NCBI RefSeq assembly: GCF_009467825.1
Contig: NZ_WIOK01000015.1
Span: 62,001-126,000, forward strand
From: Cyclobacterium xiamenense
GTDB taxonomy: Bacteria; Bacteroidota; Bacteroidia; Cytophagales; Cyclobacteriaceae
Direction: 5' to 3'
Length of the DNA stretch: 64,000 nucleotides
Both the position numbers and the translations under genes were made by a program. Of this stretch, positions 1-9,039 are shown piece by piece (within the stretch, counting starts at the first letter, position 1; each line of letters starts with the position of its first letter). The notes under the pieces are model-generated. The model saw only the letters and a list, made by a program, of their open reading frames with translations, made no database searches and was not told where the DNA came from.

Positions 1-1026
1 TATGGCCTGCGCTTTCGGACGGGTTGGTTTTGCCATTTCGTTCGCCGGTGCCCGCTGAAATTTTTCGATGAGTGCCCGTTGGGCAGCCAGATCAAAGGCT
101 TCCTGCAAAACAAGCAGGTCAGAAAGCTCCTCACTTAGCTCGGTATCTTGGTTTGCCTCGACAAGCCGTTTCTTTGCCGTCAGCCACGAAAAGCGGAGTT
201 GCGGTCCATCCAGGCATTCGAGCAAGCAGGCTTCCCAGCAAAGGAGCACCGATAAAAATTCCAGGGATACGGCTCCTTTTTTACCGTACAATTCCTTGTC
301 CCAATCCAGCCGCGCCGCATAGGCCGACCAGCCGCCTACCCGAAGCAGCAGTCGATGCAGGTAAAGGGGAAGAGCGGACTCCGGCACATCGAGTACCTCC
401 AATGCCTTTTGGGCTGCCTGCAGGCGGTCCGCTGGCAAGGCTTCGACCGCTTTTCGAAATCCTTTTAAACCGGTAATTTCAGTTGTTAAATCCACTGTGG
501 CTTCTTCTCTCCAGGCTTTAAAGAGCCCGATTTGGGGGTTGGAAGCCTTCCACAGCGCCTGTCCTTTATCAAAATAGGAAGCAGCCCAGGTAGAAATTCT
601 GCCCGTCACAAAACGGTTCCAATCTTGCTTTGTAACCTGGGTAGCTACATCGCTATACGTGGCAATGGTGGCCGTACCTACGCCTGCATCCTCCTTTGTC
701 TCCAGGGACTGAATAAAGGCATCTACATCCCTGCCGTTACCGGCCTTTTTCATCAGTGCCTCTCCCAGGTCCTTCCGGGAAATGATTCCCTCCCGAATTT
801 TGTTCCGATAAAACGAAACGGGAAGGGTCGTTTGAATGCCACCAACGGTAGCCAACTGCTGAGCCACCGTTTCAAAATTTTTATCGGTAAGTCCCAGGTA
901 AGGGTTCACCGCAACAAAATTCTCCAGAGGCCATACCGGTGCAATTTTCTTGCAGGCCGTCTGCAGCGTGGTTGTAAGCGTGATCTTTTTTCTTTCCTTG
1001 GGTAGTAGTAATACTTGATCTTCCAT
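1..1026 (-). CDS. dabA: DabA-type inorganic carbon transporter subunit (DUF2309), 3' part missing
   Basis: This is the N-terminal part (about 342 residues) of a DUF2309 protein, cut by the left edge. It starts at the ATG on the minus strand at 1026. Residues about 28-50 contain the family-typical stretch PLENFVAVNPYLGL. DabA is the cytoplasmic, carbonic-anhydrase-like subunit that pairs with a membrane proton channel (DabB) and traps CO2 as bicarbonate. The zinc-binding residues of the family lie further downstream and cannot be checked here. The gene follows dabB on the same strand after 55 bases, the usual operon order. Many bases on the opposite strand are also open, but that reading has no protein-like character. 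Recognition rests on the DUF2309 N-terminus plus the neighbour. Confidence 0.88.
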   Translation of the reverse strand, partial: MEDQVLLLPKERKKITLTTTLQTACKKIAPVWPLENFVAVNPYLGLTDKNFETVAQQLATVGGIQTTLPVSFYRNKIREGIISRKDLGEALMKKAGNGRDVDAFIQSLETKEDAGVGTATIATYSDVATQVTKQDWNRFVTGRISTWAASYFDKGQALWKASNPQIGLFKAWREEATVDLTTEITGLKGFRKAVEALPADRLQAAQKALEVLDVPESALPLYLHRLLLRVGGWSAYAARLDWDKELYGKKGAVSLEFLSVLLCWEACLLECLDGPQLRFSWLTAKKRLVEANQDTELSEELSDLLVLQEAFDLAAQRALIEKFQRAPANEMAKPTRPKAQAI

Positions 1027-1081
1027 TTTTTTAATCAGCGATTGGTTGTTCCTGAAAATGTCTAAGGCTATTTGGGAGGGG

Positions 1082-2737
1082 TTAGTTATTGTTTTTTTTG
1101 TTGGCGGTTACCGATTGGGCATTTGCCGTGGCAGGTGCAGCGAGAACTTGCCTGCTTTGCGGGGAAAGTAAATGCAAGGCATGAATCATTCGGTCAAACC
1201 ATGCATTGGCGTAAAATCCGTTTCGGACGTGAACGGCCATGGCCTGGTATGAGGGCTTATTGGAAAGTTGGGGCGCTATCATCTGAAAAAAGACGACCAA
1301 AGCAAAGCCCGACAGCACCAGACCGGCAACCAGTAGCTTGCCGTATCCCAACACGGCCGTTTCCGGAACCTGCGTTCCAAGGAGGTAATGCGTAGCAGAT
1401 TCCAATGCAAAAAATGCCGTGGTAACCGTAAGCGCCATAAGGAACGCTTGTGCCAATAACCGCGTATCCCAGGCGCGGGCAATGGCAGCTGTGAAGAGGC
1501 GGGCCAGGCCCATGACGATGACTGCACCAATTAACACAAGCGCCAGGTCGTTTTGCGGATCAATTCCCCAAACAAATGCAAACCCGGCGTACAAAAGCAA
1601 TGCCGACACGATACCCGAAACCACCTTCAGTGGACTGAGCGGACTGGTTTGGTCGGCAACTTTCGCTGCACGGACCAGGTCAATCTGGCTTCCGGAAGAG
1701 AGAAATGCGTGCGCTTTGTAAAAAGAATGGGCTACCAGATGCAATAAGGCAGCTGGATAAACGCCCATTCCACAAACCATCAAACTAAATCCCATGTGTC
1801 CTACACTGGAGTAGCCCAGGGCCGTCTTAATGGACGGTTGGGTCAGGTAAGCAACCGAGGCAAAAAGTGCTGTAAATCCACCCAACCCCATGAGTAACAG
1901 GGGAGCGATCGTACCGGCATCCATCACAAAAGCCATGCGGATAATTAGGAACGGACCCGCATTTAACAGGCCTGCATGCAACAGAGCGGATACCGGAGTA
2001 GGGGTCTCCATCACTTCTATCAACCATCCGTGTGTAGGAAATTGGGCGGACTTAAGAATCGCAGCAACGGCTAAAAACAGGGCCGCAAGCTCTACCGTAT
2101 GGGGGACATCTCCAGAAGAAACGGCCGCTTGCACACCCAAAAACAGCTGCTCTAGATTCCCTGACCCGTATTGGGTATACAGCAAGACCCCTGCAACCAA
2201 CAGGCTGGCATCCCCCAGTCTTGCCAGAATAAATTTCTTTTTGGCGGCAATTTGCGCACCCGGTCGTTCGGGATAAAAGACCAGCAGACGGTGCAGGGAA
2301 ATACTGGTCAATACCCAGGCAATAAACAGCAAGCCGATATTGCCCGAAAGCACCAGCAATTGCACGGAAGCGATCGTGGCAGCCAGTTTCCCCATAAATG
2401 CTCCCTGTCGGGAATCCCCGTCCAGGTAATTCTTACTAAACTTAATAATGATAAAACCTAAAAGAGCGATCATTCCCAGCATCAGCAAGCTGAGCGCATC
2501 CAGCCGAATGCTGAACCCAACGCCACCGATGCCCAACAATCCGGATTCCAACAGCCCATGCTTTGCAACGAAAATGCCACAGAATCCTGCGATCAAGAGG
2601 CTGGCGACAGACGCCACGCCACTCAAAAGGATGACTTGATTGGGCCTGCATCCCGGCTGAAACCAGGAAGCGACGGCTGTCGCTACAAATACCAGAGGTG
2701 AGAGAAGTGCAATCAGGGGCAGTAAATTTTCAATCAT
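1082..2737 (-). CDS. dabB: DabB-type proton-conducting membrane subunit (NuoL/MrpA-like)
   Basis: A 551-residue, strongly hydrophobic protein of the proton-conducting transporter family (complex I NuoL/NuoM, Mrp antiporter). The middle contains the family core, with GWLIEVMETPTPVSALLHAG and a following SVGHMGFSL stretch, and hydrophobic segments run along nearly the whole length. It lacks the rest of a nuo or mrp operon; its only partner is dabA immediately downstream. In DAB systems this subunit is thought to couple proton flow to CO2 hydration by DabA, which raises intracellular bicarbonate. The start ATG at 2737 follows a long AT-rich leader (2760-2880) that probably holds the operon promoter. 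A lone NuoL paralogue would be the alternative, but the DUF2309 neighbour makes DabB much more likely. Confidence 0.88.
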   Translation of the reverse strand: MIENLLPLIALLSPLVFVATAVASWFQPGCRPNQVILLSGVASVASLLIAGFCGIFVAKHGLLESGLLGIGGVGFSIRLDALSLLMLGMIALLGFIIIKFSKNYLDGDSRQGAFMGKLAATIASVQLLVLSGNIGLLFIAWVLTSISLHRLLVFYPERPGAQIAAKKKFILARLGDASLLVAGVLLYTQYGSGNLEQLFLGVQAAVSSGDVPHTVELAALFLAVAAILKSAQFPTHGWLIEVMETPTPVSALLHAGLLNAGPFLIIRMAFVMDAGTIAPLLLMGLGGFTALFASVAYLTQPSIKTALGYSSVGHMGFSLMVCGMGVYPAALLHLVAHSFYKAHAFLSSGSQIDLVRAAKVADQTSPLSPLKVVSGIVSALLLYAGFAFVWGIDPQNDLALVLIGAVIVMGLARLFTAAIARAWDTRLLAQAFLMALTVTTAFFALESATHYLLGTQVPETAVLGYGKLLVAGLVLSGFALVVFFQMIAPQLSNKPSYQAMAVHVRNGFYANAWFDRMIHALHLLSPQSRQVLAAPATANAQSVTANKKNNN

Positions 2738-3658
2738 GGAACTTTTCGTTTTTTACCAGTCAAATTGATCCTTAGATGGAATAATTGCATTCCTGCAAAA
2801 TTTTCCACGATGCAAATTTGAAAAAAATAATCCATAAGTTTTCATTTCGATTTAGTATGAAATACATAAATTATTTTAATAAATGTCGCGGGGTTTTCCT
2901 CTGGAAGGTCCTTTGAATTGGTATCCGGAGAAAAGCCCATCTGATCGACTGGAAGGTATGAAACCGAACGGTGGGAAGAATACCTACCGTCCTGGTAGTT
3001 ACTTTTTCATTCCAGCCCGATCCCAAAAATCCGGTGAGCTGGGCCTGAGGTCGTCTCGTAGCTTGCGTTGGTGGTGAGGGGTTTGTCGATTGCTCCTTGT
3101 CAGACCATTACAAGCAATGGACGAGTTGAGAAAAAATCCCTAACAGCCAATACTATCCCGCATCGTACCTAATTCCCACATCTTCTCTGCGAATTCATGC
3201 ATTAGCTCGGGTTTTAGAAAACAACCACCAACAACGAAACATTTGTTGGAAACGTACACTGGAGGATCACCAAGATGACGGTACGGATACGTTTCGGAAC
3301 GTTTGGTGAATTCGCCAACTTCATGGCCGAAGCCTCAACGGGTCGGAACCAGGTTTTTGGTGTCACCAGTATGGCCGACGGGGACCGCGCGAAAGCCCTA
3401 ATTTGGGACCTCGACGGCTTAGGCCTGGATGGACAAGTTACCGCGCGCTGTACAGCAAGTCTAGTTTCGGCCGCTCAACGATCACCCAAAACGGGCTGCC
3501 CGGTGACGGAAGCTCCACTATGCCCTTCTCAGGAACGTAGCCAAAAAACCGTTTGTCAGCTTTTTACCCTACCCGCATCGGGGAATTATGGACCCGACCC
3601 AAAGCCTGCTTTCACCCAACGCAGAAAATCCGTTCCCGGCTTCCGGTAGTTTACCGGA
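2738..3658. other. Gene-free stretch with degenerate coding-like sequence
   Basis: The first ~140 bases are AT-rich and form the upstream region of dabB. The rest has ordinary GC content but no convincing gene. Open frames on the plus strand (2883-3077 and 3275-3649) read as low-complexity, basic peptides. On the minus strand, about 3136-3336 reads without stops for about 65 codons (GFGHEVGEFTKRSETYPYRH at its start), with further stop-broken stretches upstream in the same frame to about 3480. This could be a decayed gene or a repeated non-coding element. No family was recognised. Confidence 0.4.
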
Positions 3659-5242
3659 TCATTCGCTGGGAAGCAAGGAAAGCACCAGTTGCTGTATCTT
3701 TGGATCGCTTTCGGGGCTGAGGGTAAAAAACACCTCGACCGTTTCTTGATCTCCTTCCATTGGAAAACTACCTCTGAGTTGGTTTTCCGGCTCCATGGTC
3801 CCGATTTCCCGAATCGTACCCGCTTCTTCCAGCATGGCTTCGATCTCCTTCCTGCGGTTTTCACGGGAGCGATCCAGGAAGAAATTTTCCGCAAAAATTT
3901 CGCTCTCCAACTCCTGCCCTCCCTGCTGTATCCATTCGACCAACTGGGCCTGCCGATGGGCTAGAATGGCAGAAACGGGGAGTTGTCGGGGTTGCAGGGC
4001 AAGGGTTTCGAAAAGCAATTCCCCGATTGCTGCATAGGGCCAGGGGCTGGTATACGTGAGATTGCCAAATGCCATTAGCCCCACCCCGTATTCGGGAAAA
4101 AACTGGTAATTGCTACCAAAACCCGGCAATGCCCCTCCGTGACCGACCTGTCGTAAACCATTGCAAAATTCGGTACTTCGCAGGCCATACCCATAGCCGG
4201 AAAGCTGTGGACAGGGCTTCCCGCTAAAATCCGTCCCGTTTGCATTCAAACGAGCAAATTGGGGCGTTTGCATCGCCCGAACTGAGCTTCTACGTATGGG
4301 TCCGTTTTCCGCATCATTTCGGGGAGGCCAGGCGGATAGGTGGAAACCGATATACTTACTAAAGTCTTCGATAGAAGTAATCAATCCCCCCATCGCTCCG
4401 TAGGAGCCATCATGTAACATGGGTTCCTGCTTCCAGCTTTCGTCTTCCCAGCGGTAACCGATGACCAGTTGCCCGGCAGGAACCCGGTCGTATTCCCAGT
4501 AGGTGTGCTCCATACCCAGCGGTACAAAAATATGTTGTCGAATATACTCCTGGTAAGACATCCCCGATACCTGAGAGACGATTTTTCCCAACATTGCATA
4601 GCCCGTGTTGCTGTATTCATAGGTATAGGCGGGAACATTGGAAAAGGAAATGCCTTCGCTAACCAGGTCTTGCAAGTATTGGTCCGGCTCGTCCAGCTGC
4701 CGGTCTCCCCATGGATTGTCCTCCGGAAAGCCGGCCGTCATGGTCAACAGGTTTTCGATGGTAATTGCCGGCGCATCCTTGCTGAGGTAGCGCATGGAGG
4801 CCATTTCGGGAATGTACCGGGATGCCGGGTCGGACAAGGACAAGCGGCCTTCCTCCATTAGTTTTAAAATAGCCATGGCCGTAAAACTCTTGGTCATGGA
4901 GGCAATCCGGAAAGCAGCGGAAGTCGATGCGGGAACGTTCTGCTCAATATTGATCAACCCGGTACTCCCTGAAATCAGCAACTCCTCATCCACCACCAGA
5001 CCGTAGGCTACTCCCGGAATGTTTCGTTCCCGGGCATGGTCTTCGATAAGCTGCTGCAGCCTGGGCGCAATGCTTCGGATCTTTTCCTTGCGCTCGTCGC
5101 CAATGAATACGGGTGGCTGGTACGATTCGGAATAAGTGGATTCCGCCTGCAGCGGGGCAACATCTACTGATTCCTTGCTGCCGCAGGACCATAGTGTGGC
5201 GCTCAGGTAGGAACAAAGGAGAAATTGAGTTGTATTTTTCAT
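3659..5242 (-). CDS. Exported serine hydrolase, class C beta-lactamase/DD-peptidase fold
   Basis: A 527-residue protein with an N-terminal signal ending in a lipobox-like LWSC (Cys20), so probably a lipoprotein. The beta-lactamase domain runs from about residue 55 to 390. The catalytic SxxK is S115-M-T-K118, the tyrosine motif is in YEYSNTGY, and the third motif is GHGGALPG. The C-terminal ~120 residues form an extra domain with charged helices, as in many Bacteroidota members. The family includes esterases, D-aminopeptidases and penicillin-binding-protein-like enzymes, and the substrate cannot be read from sequence. It stands alone on the minus strand, 252 bases downstream of the GH18 gene. 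The start is an ATG directly before the signal peptide. Confidence 0.85.
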   Translation of the reverse strand: MKNTTQFLLCSYLSATLWSCGSKESVDVAPLQAESTYSESYQPPVFIGDERKEKIRSIAPRLQQLIEDHARERNIPGVAYGLVVDEELLISGSTGLINIEQNVPASTSAAFRIASMTKSFTAMAILKLMEEGRLSLSDPASRYIPEMASMRYLSKDAPAITIENLLTMTAGFPEDNPWGDRQLDEPDQYLQDLVSEGISFSNVPAYTYEYSNTGYAMLGKIVSQVSGMSYQEYIRQHIFVPLGMEHTYWEYDRVPAGQLVIGYRWEDESWKQEPMLHDGSYGAMGGLITSIEDFSKYIGFHLSAWPPRNDAENGPIRRSSVRAMQTPQFARLNANGTDFSGKPCPQLSGYGYGLRSTEFCNGLRQVGHGGALPGFGSNYQFFPEYGVGLMAFGNLTYTSPWPYAAIGELLFETLALQPRQLPVSAILAHRQAQLVEWIQQGGQELESEIFAENFFLDRSRENRRKEIEAMLEEAGTIREIGTMEPENQLRGSFPMEGDQETVEVFFTLSPESDPKIQQLVLSLLPSE

Positions 5243-5308
5243 AGGTTAGTGGATGGGGTTGGTTTACGCGTAATGGCATTAAAGTAGGTGCTGAAGAATC
5301 ACTGCATA

Positions 5309-5494
5309 CTACATCGATGCCCGCTCTTTGGAGAAGTAGTCGATGATAAGTTACGAAAGGCCAAAAACCGACAGGGCTAACCCAACGGCATGAAAATGGG
5401 GGTTTTTGCTCCAGACAAAGGCAGCGATCGTTGCGATGAAACAGGCAAAACTGATCGCCAGGGAAGTGGGGTACAGCACCCGGGCAATCCGCCC
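5309..5494 (-). pseudogene. Possible remnant of a small two-TM protein, in frame after the GH18 stop
   Basis: Directly after the TGA of the GH18 gene, the same frame continues as a protein-like sequence. One hydrophobic helix (LYPTSLAISFACFIATIAAF) is followed by VWSKNPHFH and a second helix. The second helix is broken by TAA at 5351-5353, after which the frame resumes as LIIDYFSKERAS and ends at TAG 5309. The break looks like a single base change in a tyrosine codon. No ATG start is present. It is either a decayed small membrane-protein gene or chance; sequence alone does not decide. Confidence 0.35.
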
Positions 5495-6697
5495 TCAGTC
5501 CTCTGCGGCTTTATGAATCGCATCCAGTAAGCTTCCTTCCTCCTTGGTGTCGTTGCCCAATTCCCAGAACATGATACCGCCCAGTCCCTTTTCCCGCACG
5601 TATTCGGTCTTGAGCCGCACAGAAACGGTATCGTCGTAGGAGACCATCAGGCTATCGTCCGCATTGTACATAAAAGGTGCTTTGGCGCGCTCATCCCAAT
5701 ACCGTTGAAAGCGGCTGTCCGGTTCGTACTGTTCCCGAATCTGATTGTAGGCCAACCAGCCGATATGGATTCCGCCAGCCAGCTGATACAGCCCGTTGTT
5801 TTCCGGCGGAACACCTTTCCACACCCTTCCGTAGAACGCACTTCCGATGACGATCTGCTTGGGATCAACCCCTTCATCTAGGAGGAAATTTACAATTTTT
5901 TCGGCCGAACGCGGATCGGGGTCTTTGCTTGCCCCCGATTGGTACAAGCTATCCAACCGGGCATGAAACGGTGTGCCCGCAATGGCTTCACTTTTCACAT
6001 CCCCCAAGGGGGTATGATGCCCGGTGTACCTGGAGACACCGGATACCTGGTCATAAGTCATCACGTTGGTGTAATCTGCATAGTCCATGACCTCGTTTAC
6101 CTCGATGTGGTCGTAGTAGCGCTTCCAACCCGCCGAGGCGAAGGTTAGCAATTTTGGTTCATCGAATTTGTCCAGCATCTCGCGCAGGCCTTTCATCAAA
6201 GCGGTGAAATTTTGCGTGTCTTCTTCCCGTGCCTTGGTACCGGCACCCGATATGCCCGGATACTCCCAGTCCATATCCATTCCGTCCAGTTGATAGGCAT
6301 CAATAAACGCGGCCGCACTTGCAATGAATTTTGACCGACTCGCCTCCGTCAGGGCCATGTCCGAAAATCCATCTGCACCCCAGCCTCCACAGGCAATCAT
6401 TACCTTCAGATCGGGGTTCCGCTCCTTTTGTCGGACCAGCGCTTCTAATTTTGGACCCGCTTCCTCGGGATTGCTAAACTTCATTTCTCCATCTATCACA
6501 TGGGTGAAGGAGTAAATAATATGGGTGAGCTTTTCGACGGGCAGCTCCTCTGGTTTGTAATCACGCTCTGGCACGTAGTAGGCCATCACCACTGGAGCGT
6601 TGGGAGTGACATCGGCATTTGTAGCAGATTGTTGGTCTGACTCTTGCGAGCAGCCAACTAATAAAAGCAAGAGGTAGGTTTTCCAGTTAAATAGCAT
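5495..6697 (-). CDS. GH18 family glycosidase (chitinase-like) lipoprotein
   Basis: A 400-residue protein with a lipoprotein signal (LLLLLVGC, Cys16). The rest is a glycoside hydrolase family 18 TIM barrel. The catalytic signature is D138-G-M-D141-M-D143-W-E145, with Glu145 as the expected acid, and the upstream SxGG-like strand is present as MIACGGWG. Later barrel elements include VMTYDQ and the C-terminal GGIMFWELGND. GH18 enzymes cleave beta-1,4 linkages next to N-acetylglucosamine, so chitin or related glycans are likely substrates. There is no carbohydrate-binding module and no T9SS sorting tail, so it probably stays on the cell envelope. It stands alone on the minus strand between unrelated exported proteins. 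Confidence 0.92.
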   Translation of the reverse strand: MLFNWKTYLLLLLVGCSQESDQQSATNADVTPNAPVVMAYYVPERDYKPEELPVEKLTHIIYSFTHVIDGEMKFSNPEEAGPKLEALVRQKERNPDLKVMIACGGWGADGFSDMALTEASRSKFIASAAAFIDAYQLDGMDMDWEYPGISGAGTKAREEDTQNFTALMKGLREMLDKFDEPKLLTFASAGWKRYYDHIEVNEVMDYADYTNVMTYDQVSGVSRYTGHHTPLGDVKSEAIAGTPFHARLDSLYQSGASKDPDPRSAEKIVNFLLDEGVDPKQIVIGSAFYGRVWKGVPPENNGLYQLAGGIHIGWLAYNQIREQYEPDSRFQRYWDERAKAPFMYNADDSLMVSYDDTVSVRLKTEYVREKGLGGIMFWELGNDTKEEGSLLDAIHKAAED

Positions 6698-6873
6698 GGT
6701 TGTTAGTCTGAATATTTGGTAAGGGAATGTACGATCAATTTACTCCGCTGAAAAACCAAAATTATCACGAGTACGGAAACAATACGCAAAAAATTCAAAA
6801 AAGTAATCGGTGAGGAGAAACAAGATGTATTTTCATTCGAGAGAATTTAAATGGGACCAGTACATTCTTTAAC

Positions 6874-7371
6874 CTATTCCAACGCCTCCCATTCTTCTTT
6901 TGTCGCGGGGCCTTTTTGGTGCTCCAGCATCATTTTCCAGGTCCCCTCTTTTACCAAGAGCCCATCAAAATGGATGTAATACCCACCCTTTTCGCCATTC
7001 GCTTCGAAGGAATAGTAGAAAATTCCGCTCTCAAAGGCAGTAGTGGGATCGCCCATTCGTTTGCTAAATCGAAAGGCCACGGACGATTTGCGTAATCCGG
7101 CACGGGTATCCTCAATGTCTTTTTTCCAGCCGGCAAGGGCCTTCGTGATCGGGTACGCGAGTCCTCTCGGGTCGGACACCAAGACCGCCTTTTCATGAAA
7201 CGTAGCTGCGTAGCCTTCAAAGTCACCCTCTTCGATGGTTCGAGACACTTCGTTCCAGAATGCGTCTAATTCGGCCAATCGGCTGGCATCTGGGGTGTTG
7301 CCAGCTTGTGAAAATACATTTAGTGTGCAGAATAGAAAAAAAACGGACAGGCCAGCTTTTACAGTCGTCAT
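6874..7371 (-). CDS. Exported SnoaL/DUF4440-like protein
   Basis: A 165-residue protein with a cleavable signal peptide of about 22 residues (ending NVFSQ). The mature part has the NTF2-like cone fold pattern: an N-terminal helix (LAELDAFWNEVSRTIEEGDF), the AATFHEKAVLVSD strand region, and a C-terminal WKMMLEHQKG. Such proteins serve as ligand-binding or catalytic pockets with very varied substrates, so no specific function is proposed. It stands alone, with 176 bases to the GH18 gene and a long gene-free region upstream. The start ATG at 7371 directly precedes the signal peptide. Confidence 0.75.
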   Translation of the reverse strand: MTTVKAGLSVFFLFCTLNVFSQAGNTPDASRLAELDAFWNEVSRTIEEGDFEGYAATFHEKAVLVSDPRGLAYPITKALAGWKKDIEDTRAGLRKSSVAFRFSKRMGDPTTAFESGIFYYSFEANGEKGGYYIHFDGLLVKEGTWKMMLEHQKGPATKEEWEALE

Positions 7372-7799
7372 GGATGTAGGATTACGTGTTCTGTATGGAT
7401 ATTTTTTTAATCTTCAGAGAGTTGCATGTTGACTTCCAAAATCGGTTTTACGGAACCGATGCAAGTACCCCGGTGGTAATACCACAATTTACTACTTCTT
7501 TTTGTTTTTTAGAAAGTTTTATTTTCCGGTCGTCAGCGCATGTTCATTTTTTTTGCGTTCTTCACACCATCCAACGGAGCTGGCTTCTCAAAACCCGCGT
7601 ATTGATCTTCGTGTTTGTATTCCGGCTTTGCTCCCGAAACGAAAAAGCACATAAAATGAAAATTTTAGTAATTAATTGTGAACCATCGATTCCTTTGAAG
7701 CCTGCATTATCTTTTGCAAGAAATTGTATTATTCATTAGAAATACCGATTTTTAACAAGACCCGTTAGTTACAAGGAATCGTTCATTTCCTCCCTCGCC
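7372..7799. other. Intergenic region, no gene seen
   Basis: This stretch separates two divergently transcribed genes (minus-strand SnoaL-like, plus-strand TPR protein), so it should hold both promoters. An open frame at 7386-7739 is rich in Phe, Ser and Cys and looks like translated AT-rich non-coding DNA, so it is not called. No clear promoter or hairpin could be assigned. Confidence 0.5.
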
Positions 7800-8696
7800 A
7801 TGAAATACCTTGAATTGTTCCTACTTCTTTTCGTGTTTCTTGGATTGGGAATAGCCCCGTTGTACCCGGTGATCGGGATCGCGTATGTTCCCTCTCCCGT
7901 CGAAGGTATACGCACTCCGTTGACCGAGTATTTGGACAGCCAACGCTGTGGGCCGGGCCATCATTTGGGACACAAGTCGAAGTCAGCTTTTTACGACGTA
8001 AAATTGCGTTCTTTCGACTGCGAATACTATACGCAGGAGCTTGAAGAGCTGTACACGACCAATATCGACGATTTCGAGACCGTCGCCTACATCCTGGAGC
8101 AACTTAAATCGCTAGGCTGTTTGGAAACGGACCCGATGTTGAAAATGATCCAGGCGCAGTACGACTTGCTACAAGCGGCCATCAAACCCGAGGCTGAACG
8201 AGATCCGCTATCGAACAGCGAGGTGGATCAGGCAATACAGGAAGGCAACTATCACGAAGCTATTCGTCTCTTGAACGTGGCTATGGATGGGGAAACGGAT
8301 GGGTTTAAAAAGGGAATGTATTCTTTCCAGATCGCTTCTATCCAATACAAGGAATTGGGACTTTTCGAGCAGGCGCGCAACAATGCCCGGCGGGCTGCTG
8401 AATTGGCAAGCGACTTTGGCAAAACGTACTTACTCCTGGGGGATATTTATTTAAAAATGAGCAGGAATTGTGGGGAGAGCTGGCAGGAACGCCTGGCAGT
8501 TCTCGCTGCAATTGAAAAATACGAACATGCACGGAACATCGATACCACCGTGGTAATTGAAGCCAACCGACGCATCTTGAACCTAAAGGGAAGCTTACCT
8601 CTGAGAGAGGATGGCTTCCAGCGTTCCGTTAATCCGGGTGATAAGGTTTTTGTACCTTGCGGCATCGATGAAACCATCACAGTTCGCTTTCAATAA
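7800..8696 (+). CDS. Hypothetical membrane-anchored or exported TPR-like protein
   Basis: A 298-residue protein with an N-terminal hydrophobic helix (about residues 4-29) that could be a signal peptide or anchor. The segment at about residues 145-260 has tetratricopeptide-like helical pairs: AIQEGNYHEAIRLLNVAMDG, GMYSFQIASIQYKELGLFEQ, ARNNARRAAELASDFGKTYL and LLGDIYLKMS. This pattern is common in Bacteroidota proteins that end with a paragraph of TPR and a line such as LRTDGFQRSVNPGD, seen here near residue 277. No enzyme motif is visible. The gene stands alone on the plus strand. Function is unknown; a protein-protein interaction role is the only reasonable inference. Confidence 0.7.
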   Translation: MKYLELFLLLFVFLGLGIAPLYPVIGIAYVPSPVEGIRTPLTEYLDSQRCGPGHHLGHKSKSAFYDVKLRSFDCEYYTQELEELYTTNIDDFETVAYILEQLKSLGCLETDPMLKMIQAQYDLLQAAIKPEAERDPLSNSEVDQAIQEGNYHEAIRLLNVAMDGETDGFKKGMYSFQIASIQYKELGLFEQARNNARRAAELASDFGKTYLLLGDIYLKMSRNCGESWQERLAVLAAIEKYEHARNIDTTVVIEANRRILNLKGSLPLREDGFQRSVNPGDKVFVPCGIDETITVRFQ

Positions 8697-9039
8697 TTCC
8701 TGATGTCCTTTGTTTACGTTATCATCTTTTATCGTTCCTAACTAAGAACACGAGAAGTTGCTTTTCTAGGAGCGCGGCAAATCTAAAATGGAACAACTTA
8801 GGTTATGTCATTTGAAATTCCGAGGAAACAGATTTTGCGCACCATTTGATTGCTTTCGGTTAAAAAAAATCGGGCCAGCAACTGCAACATCGACCCTGCA
8901 TTTGAATTTCAGAAAAACTCCTTGTTTACCAAATAAATATCCTATACGTATGAAAAATTCAAATGAATCGTGTATCATTATCGAATAATACCGGGTGAAA
9001 TACCCGCGATTGACTAACTATAGATCTGCCGTACCCGAC
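8697..9039. other. Intergenic region upstream of the sulfatase
   Basis: AT-rich sequence without a convincing gene. A small open frame at 8788-8988 has no protein-like features. Just before the sulfatase, bases 8992-9006 can form a short hairpin (CGGGT/ACCCG), whose role is unclear. This region probably carries the promoter for the sulfatase locus. Confidence 0.45.

Noticed and set aside
72-1005. Open frames on the plus strand opposite dabA
   Set aside because: They are antisense to a clear DUF2309 coding sequence and show basic, low-information translations.
3275-3649. 124-codon plus-strand open frame
   Set aside because: No signal, domain or recognisable motif; the sequence around it behaves like degenerate or repeated DNA.
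7386-7739. 117-codon plus-strand open frame between two promoters
   Set aside because: Composition rich in Phe, Ser and Cys, no family features, and it occupies an obviously non-coding AT-rich interval.
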